Below, piece by piece: positions 13,838-63,701 of a stretch of 64,000 nucleotides of DNA. Both the position numbers and the translations under genes were made by a program. The notes under the pieces were generated by a model. That model saw only the letters and a list, made by a program, of their open reading frames with translations. It was not told where the DNA came from and searched no databases. The DNA comes from Pagrus major (Eukaryota; Chordata; Actinopteri; Spariformes; Sparidae): positions 22,144,197 through 22,208,196 of the forward strand of contig NC_133230.1 of the NCBI RefSeq assembly GCF_040436345.1, given 5' to 3'. Position 1 is the first letter of the stretch, and each line of letters starts with the position of its first letter.

Positions 13838-15581
13838 ATTCCAGTTTCTTTTTCCCATTTACTTGCACAACAGAGTTAAGAGTCGATGCAGTGATCCACA
13901 GACAGTTAATGAGAATGAATTAAGTTTATTTTCCCAGTTATGCGTGTGTCTGCTTTCAGCGCACACACACAAGTCCAACTGAGGTCGTATCTGTAACTGC
14001 TCATCACCACAGCGCATTAAAAGACATTTACTGCCCAGGTTATCTTATTTGTTTTTTTTACATTTAAATATCAACAAAACAAAATCTATTTACATGAATA
14101 GATTATTAAATCTTCCTGTTTCCAGTGAGTTCATATTAAACATGATGAAGAGAGCGGATCAGCTACGATTCACATGTCTCTTCTGGTCATTCACAAATCC
14201 ATGGAAGGCTCCGGTTTCAGGTTAAATGCCTAAATATCAACATTATGAACAGAAAGAAAGTTGCTCTGCAACCAAAATGAAGTTAATTACATTGAATGTT
14301 TTATATTTCTTTCATAACACTATTGATAAACTCACCTTTCTACATTATATGACCCCAGATATGAGAGGTTTAAGCTGTAGGAAAGATGCTCGTTTCTCTT
14401 GATGTCTGGTTGTACAGAGATAGCTTAAAAATCAGCCTGTCAGAGTCTGAGAGCTCTCTAAGGCAAGAGGAAGCAACAGAAGTCAGAGATACCTCCAGCT
14501 ATTATCACATTCACACGCTTTCCTCTTACTTCAATATTTTTTCATTCTCAGCTTATTCTGTGCAGGCGAGACAAGCACACACACACACAAACACTCTTCC
14601 TATTCCTCTAATAAGGCAGATGACAGGCGGAGACGGCCTGAGGTGTCACACTCAGCATAAAGGTAATTACTGGCTGCTGCTGCTTCAGTCACTCTCATTG
14701 TCTGACCTAAAACAGCACTGGAGGAAGAACTGGAGCGTTCGATATTATCTATGAGACACAACAGGCAGAGTGTGTGTGGAGAAGCATTCGTGGAGTTCAT
14801 CTGCAGCTCCTTCACTCCACACACTTGTGAGAAAAGCAGTTTTTCACAGGTGTGATGAGTTGGAGGCTATTTTTACATTTTACGTACCCCCGTTCGACGG
14901 TGGTCTGTCTCTAAACGGGGACAGGGAAGCGCTCCCTCGGGTGCAGCTTCTAGCATATTCCAAGGTTAGTTTAGCACCATTAGAAATAACCTCCACACAG
15001 GAGGCCGGCTACAGGGTTGGAAAGCAGGTAGGCATTTAAAATCGCTCATGCACAGAGGTGGAATGTAAGCATGTTGACTATGTTCACATTTACAGTTATT
15101 AGTAAAATGCTGTTGCCTTCTCAGCACTATCGCTGTCAGGACTGTCTGTACAACGCAGGTGAGCAGAAAACAGATGATATGAATACTGTACATATAACCT
15201 TCATTATGTCACATGTCCTCTCATGTTGTAACAAGGATAAAGACAAGGAAAGTGCATTTATTGCGAGAGGTCATTCACTACAATCATCGTTTTGAAATCT
15301 TGAAGAGTCTTCGTCAGAAACATGAACAGCAAGCTTTAAAACCACATTCAGTCCCGTGAGTGCTTGATGGAGCAACACCCAGACTTTCTGGCTAAGCTGT
15401 GGGTGACAAGGTGATGATACAGCAGTGACACTTTCACAAGCCCGATGATGACGCCAGTGATGATGATGACGATGACAAACACGGGAATGATGGTGGAGGT
15501 TTTGCTGGCTGGCTTGACAGAGATGGGTGAAGGAGGGACGCTGCGCCCCGCCATGCTTCTCAAGACCCAGAGAGAAGCTGC
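13838..15581 (-). other. Probable asap2 3' UTR
   Basis: The stretch between the asap2 stop codon and the candidate polyadenylation signals has no introns that I can recognise. It is AT-rich, with scattered CA runs near 14577-14590. The part nearest the stop (15348-15581) remains open in the asap2 frame, which is described separately. Confidence 0.5.
15348..15581 (-). other. In-frame ORF directly downstream of the asap2 stop, with a membrane-segment-like stretch
   Basis: Immediately after the asap2 TGA (15584-15582) the same reading frame stays open for about 77 codons, to a TGA at 15348. An ATG lies at 15554. The product would have a Ser/Pro-rich start (MAGRSVPPSPIS), a hydrophobic segment built of Ile and Val (STIIPVFVIVIIITG and onward), and a His/Lys/Cys-containing tail. 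Part of the hydrophobic stretch is encoded by a GAT-rich simple sequence on the plus strand, which could by itself give Ile/Val codons. It may be 3' UTR sequence, a small separate ORF or a readthrough extension. I do not recognise it. Confidence 0.3.
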
Positions 15582-51254
<35,673 letters not shown>

Positions 51255-52732
51255 CTGAAGAGACAGACACACAAATAGAATAACTCATTTAGATTGTGGA
51301 TGTTGAAGTTGAAGTGTGTTTTATAATGATAAAATTACTCTTTTTGTCAATGGAGTCTGGTGAATTTGGAGATATAGCGGCTGTTTCTGGTCAAACAAAA
51401 AGGATTTTAAAAAACAAGCACTTTTAGTGGATTTACTTTGACAGTCGAAGCTGCCCTTAAGGCTTACATTGTAGACATTGCAGCCCATGTCTTGGTGATG
51501 GTGATCTAATTCCTATTCTAAAGCCTTTTGCACCTAGTCATTTACACACCAAAATATGTAAACATAAGGCCCAGGTCTAAAAATACTGGAATTTCCCTGT
51601 TAAATTTATCACATAAAAGGTATTTTGTACATGGTGATATATGAATTAATTTGTCTATTATTCCATCTGACACAAGATTCAGAGGCATTGCTCCCTAAGA
51701 TGAGGATCTTACAAACAAGAAGCGACCACAGTAACAGAAACACCTGAATATATAATGTATTTTCATTTTGCCATTTCATTCCACTTCATTCATTCAGTAG
51801 TTATCTCTCTAAATTGTCCTTAACACATGCTGTACAGCAACGTCAATTTAATCCACAATTGTGATTTTTCTGACGCCATTTCCCAAAAATGTTGGAGGAT
51901 GAAGTCCCCATTTTTAATCCCACCTACAAAGCTAAGATTTGTCGACTGGGCTGCCATTCAGAGGTACAGAACCAGGTAAGTACTCTGATGCAACAGCTTT
52001 TCAGTAAACCTGTATATGACCTTTGTAAAGTTGACACTGCTCCGAGTGTCAATTCAACTCTGATGTCATTCTTTGAGATCACATGGAGTTGAATTATATT
52101 GTTTGGTGTTCTTGTTGTCCACGGCTGAAGGCATGCCTCCGCCCTGTGGTGGGTACAGTTTGTGTATGTGTGTGTGTGTGTCTGTGTGTGTGTGTGCGCA
52201 AGCACGTGCCTGTATGCCATCTCCTCTCTGGCTGCAAGTAATGAATTATTCAAGGCAAAGCTAAGAATAGACCTGCGCTCCCTCGTCAGTCATTGTGTTA
52301 GTTTGTGTGTGTGTGTGTGTGTATCAGTATAATAGCTTGTAGGACAAGAGCAGTGAGCATCTGAGGTCCCTTACATGAAGGACATACACGGGCACACACA
52401 CAGAAACCTATGAATAACCACAGTCACACACCCTTTCACATGCATTGAGCCTAGACTTACACACTAACCAGAAAAAAACACTGAAAGTCCAGCTGAGACA
52501 ATGCAGCACTGTAGAAGTGATGAGTGAGGGAGTCTCTCGGGATGAGGGGGATTTGGGGAAATTAGTTTTTAGGGGCTTTATTAAGTACGTTCGCCCAACC
52601 GGGCCAAAGCCGGCGCCACTTTTCCCTGCTCTGCTCCCCGGGTCGGCTGACACATATCAGACCCCCTTGACCCTCTGAAAACAAAACCACACAATGGCTA
52701 CCATTCAGCTGCAAAACACACACACCCATACT

Positions 52733-52734
<2 letters not shown>

Positions 52735-52820
<86 letters not shown>
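52735..52820. repeat. (AC)43 microsatellite
   Basis: Eighty-six bases of uninterrupted AC on the plus strand, (GU)43 in the asap2 transcript. It lies 1.5 kb upstream of exon 51254-51182. It is the longest simple repeat in the window. Confidence 0.98.
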
Positions 52821-52823
<3 letters not shown>

Positions 52824-53469
52824 ATGTAATGACAAATATATTAAATCCATAAATCGGTGCTGTATTAATATCCAAGTTATGAGCGGTTTGCTATCACAGA
52901 GTGGAAGAAGCACTCAGCACTTAGTTTTCCCCAGAGTCATATTTCACACACACACACACACTTGCAAAGATACACACAAAAGGAACAAAGACAGGAGTCA
53001 GCGACTTTGAAGGGAAAATTAAGTGTCACTAGTAGAGAGAAAGGCAGAAGAAGAAGCTCAGAGAAAAGACAAGAACATTGACACTGTGCTCTTTCACTCT
53101 GCTATCAATGGTGGCTCATAGGGGCCACCTATGAAGTGTGGCAAAGGAAACCAGTCAGTCTGTTGGGGTATACAGTTTCACTGGATGGAGTCAGTGGAGA
53201 GGAAAGATAATGGGGGAAAAATATCCAAATGAAGCCGGCCCAATCTAGAATTGTCTGATCAAGTGAAGGACACATCTGTCCTTTTGCATTTATCTCTATT
53301 CCAGTGTATCGCCATCTGCAAGGTTAACCACAGTGGCATCATAGACTGAGGCGAATCTTTAAATATCTAGTAATGACATTTACGGGATAAGATGCACAGA
53401 GATTTTCAAGTTGGGAAAAGAAGAGACAAACTGCCTAATCTGTAACAATAAGGTGCTAATGTGTGTTAA

Positions 53470-53980
53470 AAAATAAAATCACAGCTGCACTGGAATCTAG
53501 ACACCAGGCTGAAGTTAGTTTGACAATCACCAACCTACACACAATTTTCCCATTACAGAAAATTTTGACAAGACAGAGTAGGAAAAGCACAGGCATAAAT
53601 AATATAAATGCTGGCCGAATTCAATTTAGCTACTTCAGATTCAAGGTCCTGGCATTGTGTATGCTGAGTCACTGTCTAACTGTCTTGGATTACTGGGATA
53701 CTTGCTGGTGCTGATGCTGGTGCCGCAGCTTTCCAATCCATCAGCTCGGCCGTCAAAAACAATCTGGCTGTCAATTTGCAGTGCTGAACTCCTCTGAGAG
53801 ACCAGAAAAAGTCTACAACAGAGGAGGCTGTTATACAATGTATTCTGATGCACTTTTGTCATTCTGGATATAAAGTTGTCGTTGTGTTTCTCATTGCGAT
53901 GATGCAAAAGATACCTTGAAATCAGATTTCTATAAAAGCACTGCATGCTTATTTGCCAACTTTAAAAAAAAAAAAAAAAA
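53470..53980 (+). repeat. Sequence ending in an A17 run, possible retroposed fragment
   Basis: The run of 17 A at 53964-53980 is preceded by about 500 bases that I cannot assign. A poly(A) end suggests a retroposed sequence, but I found no source gene or target-site duplication. Confidence 0.2.
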
Positions 53981-56430
53981 GGATTTGGGTTTGGTAGTCT
54001 CAATAAGGCAAAAGAGTGGTAAATCACAACCCTTTTCCCAACATACGTGTGTCCTTACAGCTACACTTCCAGACAGCAGCAGTGCTTCGTAAAAGTAACA
54101 CATGCTAAAAATAAAATGTGATGTTTTTCACCAAAGGAACTGTGCAAATTAAAAGAAGCCAACCAGGAGCTCCTTGTTCCTCTGAGTAAAAGTAAGACTT
54201 ACACTGCTGTGGTTTTACTTCCTTCAGCTCCTGTTAACCGTCTCATCTGTTACATATGCCATTATCCCATTAGTTCTGTCTGGCTCAGACAGACTCCCCT
54301 GACTGCAGCTAAGACCCCACACAGCCATGCGTGTCTGCATACTGTCAAACGTGCATTTTCAAAATAAAACGCAGAGATAAAGAGTGAGAGAAATACAGCC
54401 GCTCTATCTCTATCTCTGTCTACACCCGACCACACAAAGACTTTTAAAAAGGTAACTGGAGACGAGTCTACGCGTTTTCTCACCAGAGCTGATACCACCC
54501 TCTGCTCTGTGTTAAATATACTCTCAATACTCAGAGCGAAAGCCTTAACAGCACTGAAAGCACATCTTCTTGTATCTGAGCTTCTGTGAGACTGTAAAAG
54601 GCTTGATAGTGGATCTGCAATCATAGAGTATATGATTCTGGGGCCCCAAAAAAAGACAGATAAATCATCTATTTGGACAAAAAGTTTCAGTGCAGAGAGT
54701 AATTAAAAAATGAGCCAATAAAATGTACTTGAAACTGTGATTTATTTATTGATTATTTGATGCTGTGAGTGTGTTCTGCGTGGAGGATGTGAGGTCAACC
54801 AAGGGTGAGCTACTGAGGTCAAAGCATGCAACGGAGTTTAACAGCTGAGTGGTGCACATAATCAATTCAATACCAGACTGTCTGTGTGTGTTTGATTCAG
54901 AATTTTCAAAGAGAACGGCAAAATTGTGTCTGTTTGACACAACAGATGTCCTGTAATGTGACATGCCTTACTGTTCATGGCCGTCTGCGCTTAAATATTG
55001 GTTAAACGCAGGTCACATATTCTTGTAGTCAAGCATGGTATCTAAACTTCAAAACATACAAAGATCTGACAAAGGAGGAGGTAAACAGAAACGCAGCACT
55101 CTGACCAACTCAGCTGGGTTTCCTGGCAGTAGTGTTAATGTTTTTGTGGAGTAAGACAAGCCAAATAGACAGAGGATTTATAGCAGTCTGGTCACTAAAG
55201 CTTTTGGTGCATATGCTCCATCAACACAGAAGGCAGCTGTGTGTTTTGCTCAATAGCATGTAACTGCTTTGTACAGTACACTGCAACTATGCAACCTCTT
55301 CTTACTGGTTGTGTCAGATAACCTTTATTAACCTCGTAATAATCACCAAAATGTGAAGGAAAACGTATCACCTCTTATTCCAAATACGTTTTAAGTGAAG
55401 TTATTCTGGGATGCTCCCAGCTACGAGTGTGTTCAAAGCACTAAATCTGCTTGATTTGGGGGGAGTGCTGGTGATGAACATCACTGTCCCACAATGCAAG
55501 TGCAAAAGAGAAATAGAGGAGCTACTAACTGCTTCAAAAAATGTAATACATTTGCAGATGGTGGTGAAACTGCTTCCGGAAGAAACTGAGGAAAAAAGCA
55601 GTATTGGATGTTGGCAGTTAAGTCACAGTTTGATTGACGACCGTTGGTGCACATTGTGTCATTTCCTATGAGTATAAAATAATGTTACAGTGATTAAAAC
55701 GCTCCACTGTCAACTTGGTAGCCTCTACTTGACCTCAACAAAACGTCAGTAACCAGCCTGTGAATCCATCTGACCAGCAGAAGCCTTACACGCACATCAA
55801 CACAGACATCACAGCACCCATTGACCCAAGGTTTTTCCTCGCTTTCAAAAACACGCACATGCAAATCAGGCAGTATCACCCTCCAACAGACCCTTTCAAT
55901 CTGCAGAGAGTGGTCTGAGGGGGGAAAGGGGCGAGACAAGTGGGGGGCAGACAGGCGGGGTAATAAACCAATCCCAGCTGAACACAACAGAAGCACAGCT
56001 CTAAATCATTCACACACACACACGACTGATGATCACTTTCACACATTTCCACTCGGATGTCCTCTAGGCCCCCTCTAAGTGCGAGAACTCTTGTTTTTAG
56101 CAGAGGCTGCTCTAAAATGAGACACTTTTAACCCCAAAAAAAACTGTTCACAGCGAGAGGGGAATTCCACCGCCGTGTAGTGTTTCAACAGCGCAGGATC
56201 AGAGCTGGATCCTCATACAATAGAGCCAGCCACCGAGCCTGGAGCTGCTTCACAAGCACACTTCATATGACGTTACTGCGATGTCAGCATTTTTTCCTCT
56301 CCTATTAGCCGCTCAAAGTAAACTGTGGCTTTCTTCTCCCTTCCTGCTGTTGACCGACTGTTTGGGTCTGAGCCAGAGGAGGAACCCAAACTGAATTGAA
56401 TTAATCCTCGTCTAAATGTATGGCATCATC

Positions 56431-56452
56431 ATCACCATCATCATCATCATCA
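56431..56452. repeat. (CAT)n simple repeat
   Basis: ATCATCACCATCATCATCAT in presumed asap2 intron sequence. Confidence 0.85.
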
Positions 56453-57344
56453 CTGCGATTACAATCGGGCACCATCTGCTACCAGCCAATCTACAGAGAC
56501 TATCACAACACTGCTGGGTCATGGGGGTCGTTGCCACAACGATCCATTCGCTTATGGTCGTGCATTTCCTGAATAGTAGAATGTGTCGGGTTACTGATCT
56601 CTGTGAGCACAGTACAGACTGATAGCATCAACTGTATAGACAGATAGAGAGGGAAAGAGGATACTGTGAATTTAACTAATTTTGAGGAAGGATGCACAGT
56701 AAGATTACAGTATGAATTTATGGCAGAGGGAGTCAGACAAGCTTTTCATCCTGAGAATAAAAAACTCAATGAGATAATGAATAACAAGTGAATAAAAAAG
56801 GAATAAAGAAAATAAATGAAGTAAACCCTGAAGAGATTTACCAGGCTTCATAACCACCTTCTATTGGCTTAGCAGCTACCACAACCACCTTCGGGAGGAA
56901 AAAACACAGCGTTAGCAGACTAGAGCCCCGAAATAGGTGTAGGTAGGTGTAGGTTTCTGTATAAACTAGCAATTTTGACTGCTGTGCCGAAGCAGAGCTC
57001 AGCTGGGTAAGCACAAAGTTTGACTACATGATCCAAACCAGAGGGAAGGAATCCGGTGTGCTTAGCCCAGCATTTGCCAAGGTCTTTAAAACCAAAACAA
57101 GACAGGGAAATTGGCAAAAGAGGGTCATCAAGTCTTCTCATAGGGCAGACATTGTCCACTTTTTGAGTTGTTCACATAAACATTAAAAGTCCCTTTATAC
57201 AGCTACAACCCACGAGGAATGCAAAGCTAATTCTGGGTCAAGAAATTTGGTTTGGATGAGTTTCCCAAAAAAGTGCACTTTTCTGGTGAAACACTACCAC
57301 AATTCAGACAAGACCGATGAGGCAAAAGAGTGACATACAGCTGC

Positions 57345-57670
57345 AGACAACAATTACTTTCATTATTGATGTATTTGCTGGACACAAAGAAAATTAACTG
57401 CCAACTATTTTCAAACTAGATTGATCATTTTAGTCATTTCTCAACCAGAAAATGTCTGATGCTGGTTCCAGCTTCTTAAATCTGAAGATTTGCAACTTTT
57501 CTTTGTCTTTTATGATAGCAAATGAAGGGTTTTTGACTGTTGTTTAGAAAAAAGAAGAATTTTAAGACATCACTTTGGGCTCTAGGAAACTGTGATGAGT
57601 ATGTTTTTACAATTCTTTAACATTTTATAGACTTAATGATAAATTGATGAATTGGCAGCAGAATAGACAA
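57345..57670. repeat. Dispersed AT-rich repeat family, best-preserved copy
   Basis: Begins GCAGACAACAATTACTTTCA and contains CCAGCTTCTTAAATCTGAAG. It then has CACTTTGGGCTCTAGGAAAC, TGTGATGAG and ACATTTTATAGACTTAATG, ending near a TAAATTGATGAATTGGC stretch. It shares three ordered blocks with the copies at 28565 and 43985. Confidence 0.5.
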
Positions 57671-60600
57671 TAAAAATAGCTGTAAAATTCAGCTCTGGTC
57701 TATGAAAAATAATGAAAAATACACATCACAAAGACAGAGGAATGAGGCAGTGTGTTTGTGTGTGTGCGTAGGAGAGAGGTTTGCATCTTTACAGCATGAA
57801 TCATAATTAAATGATGATACTAAAATGTTTAAGAGAGTGTTAAAAAGGTGATGTTATCATTAACATTTTTTTGTTGTTAATTTCCCTCCTTATTTTTTCA
57901 TAATTTAATCGTGCTTTGGCATCACATATTAAATTAAATGGCAATAAAGCCTAATGGATTTTTAAATTCCCTTAATAAAATAACGATCAGCTCTTTCTCT
58001 AAGACAAAAGGTCGTTTTAAGCACTCCAACTGAGACTAATATGTAAGCCTCTGTGAACAAAAGCCTGCGTTCACATGAAAACAGGGGGACAGGGAGGAGG
58101 GGAAGACGCTGCTGACTACATGAAAAGTGAGTCCGGCTAACAAGCCTGTTTTAATGCAGTGCTCTCCACCTCTTACTCTGCCGTCTGAAGAAGAAAGACA
58201 TTCCTGGATGATTGCATGCTGGAGTGACTGACAGACAAGACAGAGACCCAGCCCCATTGTTCCTGCCGACTTAAATATCTGCTGATGACAGCATGTCTGC
58301 CTGGCAAGACGCTGTCCCGCTTTCCTCGGAGGCCCCATCACCATACAGCACACACATGTCCAATTATAACAAAACACAATCCAAGCAATCCTCTTCTGTC
58401 TGTAGTATTGCTATTGTCATCACCACACACTTCTTTAAAGCTGACGCACACATACACATCTGGGTTCTGTCTGGTAGCTCTTTATAACTCGTCTCCTAAA
58501 CTTGTCTAACCCTTTAAGCCCTCCCCTTGTGAGGGAACGATCTGCCACATACTGTGGAAATCAGGCTGCAGTCTGGGGTGTAATTATCCAATTTATTTGG
58601 TGCATGTGTGGGTACAGTATCTGTGATGCCTGTGGTGGGTTGTAAAACCATGTTTCATGAAGGTGCCAGATGTTACAAGACAAACCCAAACAAACTTCGC
58701 CCCTCAGAGAAAACTACTAAAACATCTAGGAGTGTGTTAAAAGAGCGAGCTCATGTATAACTCATACACACTCACACCATAAATAATGGTTTTAATGTGA
58801 AAATCATGGGTAAGACTTGACATCACGTTAATCATATTTATTTCATCACAGTGTGTGCGGTCAGTCCACAATGTTTGGAGAAGCAGGAAAAAGTGAAACT
58901 GGATCTCAAAGGGAGGCAGTTGTAATTTATTTTCCTCTTTGATCAATTTTCAGATAAACAACTGAGGCTGGCAGCGGCACCGTCACAATATCCCTCCATC
59001 GCTCCACAAAATTACAGATGAACTGTGATATTTTCACAAAAAGCCAAAACTGAGTAAAAGCGGTTATAAAAGTCTGACCAACAGCAGTATATCATGATAT
59101 TTTGAGTAGCGACAAGTGTTTAGTACCTTTCTACAAAGGCGCAGGATCAACACTAACTTTTAAAAGTGGTTGCCAATTTCTGCTGAGCCCTGGAGTGTCA
59201 GTATTCTTCAAATAAAGTGTTTGTCAGATTTGCTGAACAGCATCTGAGACTACATTCATATTGATAATGTGATAATGTATACCCAGAGGTGAGGAACTGT
59301 GCAGTAATTTAACCCTTACGATCAAACACTCTCTCCATTTCCACACAACTACTTAAACAGCATATACACCTTTAAAAGAGAGACTGTGCTCGCAATTATG
59401 ATTTTCAAAATTGATCACTTATCCCCCCTTCTATGACTGAGCCTTCTGCCCTACCATTTGTAAGAGCTATAAGCACTTTTACCTACAATAATTCATATGA
59501 ACCAGCTACTTTCAAGCATACACCAGCCTTAAAGGCACAATCCATTATTAGAACTGTCAAGATGGTTGCCCACATACATAACTCTGCCTCCTCACTCCTA
59601 CAACACAGCAGCAGCACATAGCATCACCATTGGGTGTTAACAGGGAGGACACATCATAAACCAGCATGAAATACCACAATTCTGTTCTCCTGGCAGCAAG
59701 CCAGTTCTGTTAGTTCACCTGAGAGCAATCTATGGAGAATTTCCCTGCAGAAAAATAAATAACCGTCATATCATTAGTAAGCAGACTTGTCCGCTACATT
59801 ACAGAATGAGAAGCGTCAGCTTTTCTGCAGGTGTGGCGTTAAAGTGGGCGCCCGGTGCTATCTATGTACTGCTGGCCAGCTCTCGGCCAGACACAGAGCT
59901 GCCGTCTATGGCTCCACATGTTACAGTCCGGGTAAACACAGGAAGGGCGCTTTCTTTCTTCCTCAACATCCACAGGAGAAAAGCTGTGAGTCATTCAAAA
60001 CATATGTCAAATATACAGTTCAACCCTGCAGCCATCAAAGAGAAGGTAGATCCCTGAGGAAGCTGTGCTTGAGTCGAGCTTTTCACTGAAGCACAAACTT
60101 TTTCTGTTACTTCTGTCTGCTTAGGATGAAACCGCCAAAAAAACAATTCTTAAATAAAGTCTGAGTCCATTCAACAGACCCAGAACTGCATATCCACATC
60201 AACTGTAAAAAAAATCTATCTGTAAACACCCTCTCAAGTGTTTCATTCACAACTTTTCTCCATGCTGAGTGAGTAAAGTCAATGTTTGGATAGAAGTGGG
60301 TCCCTTCGAGACGACCGCTAACAGGCCATGGTTGCAGGGTTTCTCTGTTCTCTCAGACAGCTGAGATCTGTGTAGTCAGCCTGCCCCAGGGGAAGCGTGG
60401 AAAACTCCAGCATGCAAGTTCAGTGGAAGTGTGGGACAGAGAGCAAGGGAGGGGGATGGGGAGGGTGCTTTTTACTATGTCATAAGACTGTCTGACACGA
60501 GCTCATTTATACGCACAAACACACTGCACCACAAAGCTGAGGAAGCTGCTTGAGTGATGAAAATGTACATCTTTTTAAAGCAGAGATTTGTCATTAACCA

Positions 60601-63600
60601 AAAAAAAAAAAGCAAAACTTTCTTTGTGGCATAGGACTTTTTTGGTTCCATTTCTTTCCAGGTTTTCCTGCCTGACTGATCTCATCTACCTATAAGCCTT
60701 GTGATATTTTAGCACTGGGACACTTGGTGCTTTACAGCTCCTTAGTGACCACTACAAAGACCAATGTTGGACCAGAGCCTCGACTGCCAGCTGCCAGAAA
60801 TCACACTGGGATGACAACATCAACAGCAATAATTCAAGTGTTAGAGAGAACAAACTTTCATGTTAACTGCCGAGCCAGTGTACAGGGTGTTTTACGTTTT
60901 ACAAGGTGAGAGACCCGGGCAGAGCTTTTGTTTCCGAATTGTTTTCCCAGATGGCTCTGCTGCCTCATGGTCATAATACTTCACTTGCAATGGGATTTTT
61001 TTCGGTCTGTTACTACTAGTGTCAAATTTACTTAATTGTTTGTCATTGTTCTCAATTCCTGCATTTCTTCAACGATCCTTAAAAAAACGTTCAAAGGGGC
61101 AGCTTAAGTGAGAAGAAAGCGCATGAAAACATATGTCAGGCGCCCACGAACATGATGTAGAAAAATCACAGTGGAGACCTGATGGCGCCATGTTTGAAAC
61201 CTGTTAAAATGGTCTCCCTGACTTAGAGGGGAGTCTTTAATGAAGTTTATAAACTGGCAGGAGACTGTTAAAAATCCAAGTTGGAAGCAGTTGCTCAGAA
61301 ATAAAGACCAAATGTGGCGGCACTTTGAGGGGAAAAAACTCCGCTGACTTCACCTTGGAGTCTCTCTTTGTATGCGTCACCCTCATGGTGTCAAAGCAGT
61401 ATAGTGCCAGAGGCAAAGAGCCCAGTGGTTACCACACAGCTCCATATAGTGTGATGATGCCTGAGAGAGAAAGAGGGAAAATGACATGCTTTCTCCTGGA
61501 AAATGCTGCAGTAAAACACTACAGAGAGCAAGACTGTGTGTGTGTGTGCTATTGTGAGCTTGAGAGCACACTTCAGTCACACTAAAAAAGACCTTCATTT
61601 CAAACAAATCCTTTGAACTCTGCTGGGAACGTAAAAAAATGAAAAGAGTTTCGCTTGACATAAACCCAGCCGCTCAATGAAACAGAGAAAATCCAAGGGT
61701 CTAAGACTTCAGGAGAACTTCATCGACATGCTCTACAGATAAAACCTTCATGAGTTCAAACATCAAAGTGTTTCAAGTGCTATTCAAGACCATTTAGATT
61801 ATGAAAAATTAACAAAATGTCTTTAATCAAAAATGCCTTTTTGCATCATCATACAACTGATCTAGTTTAGTCCTAGCTGAGTTAAAAGCCATCAGACTAA
61901 AGTTCTCAAGACCCTCCAAAGAGTTTGTGTTGTACCCAACAGAGAAGTAGTCTGGGTCTGTTCCCTGAGTGAAAGTGACAGCAGGACAACACAACTGTGA
62001 GGATTCACCCCTCCCATCCCACCCTGGCCCCAAGCAGAGCCGAGTGGCCAGGACTACAAATCAATGGTGGAGTTCATTAATGAAGAGGCAGGGCCTGTCA
62101 GGGAACAATAGCCGTCAACAGCAGCCGTCTCAGACAATCTGGGCCAGGACACTCTGATGGATGAGAAGAGCTTTAAGTTCCCATTTACCCCCCTGTGCCC
62201 CTAGTGTCCAACCCCCTAACCACCGTGTAGGACGGAGAGCAGCCAGTCTCCCCTTTCACCTCAATCCCCAACACCATGCTGGACGGAGAGTTTCAGGATC
62301 ATTTTTGCTCCAACAACCCTCCAATCCAAACAAATCTACCAAGACAATGACCAATCACATCACTCCCAAATCCTGCTGTCCAAGCTCAATGAGGATAGAC
62401 GGTGTATAAAAGTGAGTAAAATCATATCACACCCTAACAGTCAAGGCTCATCAGGGGATAAGAGAGATCATGGCTTTGAATCGATTGGGAAAGGACCGTG
62501 ACCTCCGCCCCTGGCAGATCCATGGGGAGGGCTTGTGCATTGTAATGAGGACCGGGACAGAGCCTGTCTCAGATGATAACACAGACGTCCTCTATCCGGC
62601 CCTGGAGGCTGGGGAGACACCTCTTATTTCAAACAAAGATCCCATAGGAAACACTGAGGTCCAAAACAGAGGGTGAAAAGGGGCATTGCTTTAACCAAGC
62701 TAAGGGTGATCCACCACTGATTCTGAGAATTAGAGTCCCACCATTATCTAGGGTTTAAGTGCAGCCCTTTTGGGCACCACTTAAGCGGAATGAATTTCAA
62801 ATTAAGATGGAGAACGTTACTTCTTTACTATCTGCTTTTCTTACCTTTTGTATGCATATATGGAAGTACTTCTGGTCCAAAATGATGTGTATTTGCTTGT
62901 TTGTTTTTTTAAATCGGAAAAACATTAAACATCATCTCGAGGTAGGACCCCCAAAACCCTCAACAAATACACGCATCTAGGTCTAACACAAACCAAAGAA
63001 AAACACTGTTATGGCCAAAACAAATGTGATGCCAGAGCTTCCAAATCCCCTGTTTGGGATCTTTCCCCGAACGATTCTCCTGCTGAGCACACAGCATTCA
63101 CGTATAGCACCAGGACCTAACTATAAAGTTCTGGTGTACTGCTATCCAAGACCAATTTAATCATTCTTAAAAACAAATCCATCAAGAACACTCGGAAACT
63201 CATGAACAATTCTTATTTAAAAACAATTGTTCTCGTGCAGGATTTGAAAGAATGGATGCAGTTGGCTTTGCTTCAATGTACTTGGCCTACTCTGGTGCAT
63301 TAACTACAGAAAGGCAAAGTCAAGGGACGGTGGGCATGTAGAGTGAGGGTGAAGGGAGGAGACAGGACTGCAGTGATCCTGCCAGAAATCCCATTTCAAT
63401 TATAGGAAGTATTAAGCTTCTTAGGTGGTATACCGAAGACTTGCCAGAGTGTCTGGGGGTTTGGACTGCTCACTTGAGCCAGACCGCTCATTTAGGCCAT
63501 GTGTGCGTAAGAGCTCATAGATCCATCTGTGTGTCTCTAAAGCTATTAGACGTGGCTTGTCCCTGCATCGATAATCCGACTGTCTGAAGCCTTGTTAAAA

Positions 63601-63683
63601 CTTTCCTCCAGGCCACCTGTTGCAGGGGGGCAGCTGTTGTCCCCAGCCAGGCCACAGCCGTTCACAACAACCTTGCCTGGAAT

Positions 63684-63701
63684 GGGGGGGGGGGGGGGGG
63701 G
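63684..63701 (+). repeat. G18 homopolymer
   Basis: Eighteen consecutive G on the plus strand, followed by GATCGGGGCAGG and a duplicated AGGAGAAGGCC. It can form a G-quadruplex on the plus strand, or C-rich structures in the asap2 transcript. Confidence 0.9.

Noticed and set aside
14386-14754. A 122-codon plus-strand ORF in the asap2 3' UTR
   Set aside because: It is antisense to the inferred UTR, with low-complexity CA-derived text and no domain.
52735-52820. Regular repeat that might suggest a CRISPR array
   Set aside because: It is a dinucleotide microsatellite with no spacers, in a vertebrate genome.
52562-52913. Minus-strand ORFs rich in Cys-Val repeats
   Set aside because: They are translations of the (AC)43 microsatellite, not proteins. 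The same applies to ORFs over 38116-38175.
59787-60089. A 100-codon plus-strand ORF with several Cys and His
   Set aside because: The spacing does not fit a zinc finger and no splice context or similarity is visible.
61827-62033. Candidate for the missing asap2 N-terminal exon on the minus strand
   Set aside because: It does not resemble the expected N-terminal segment and does not end at a donor in phase 0 before ALDVDR.
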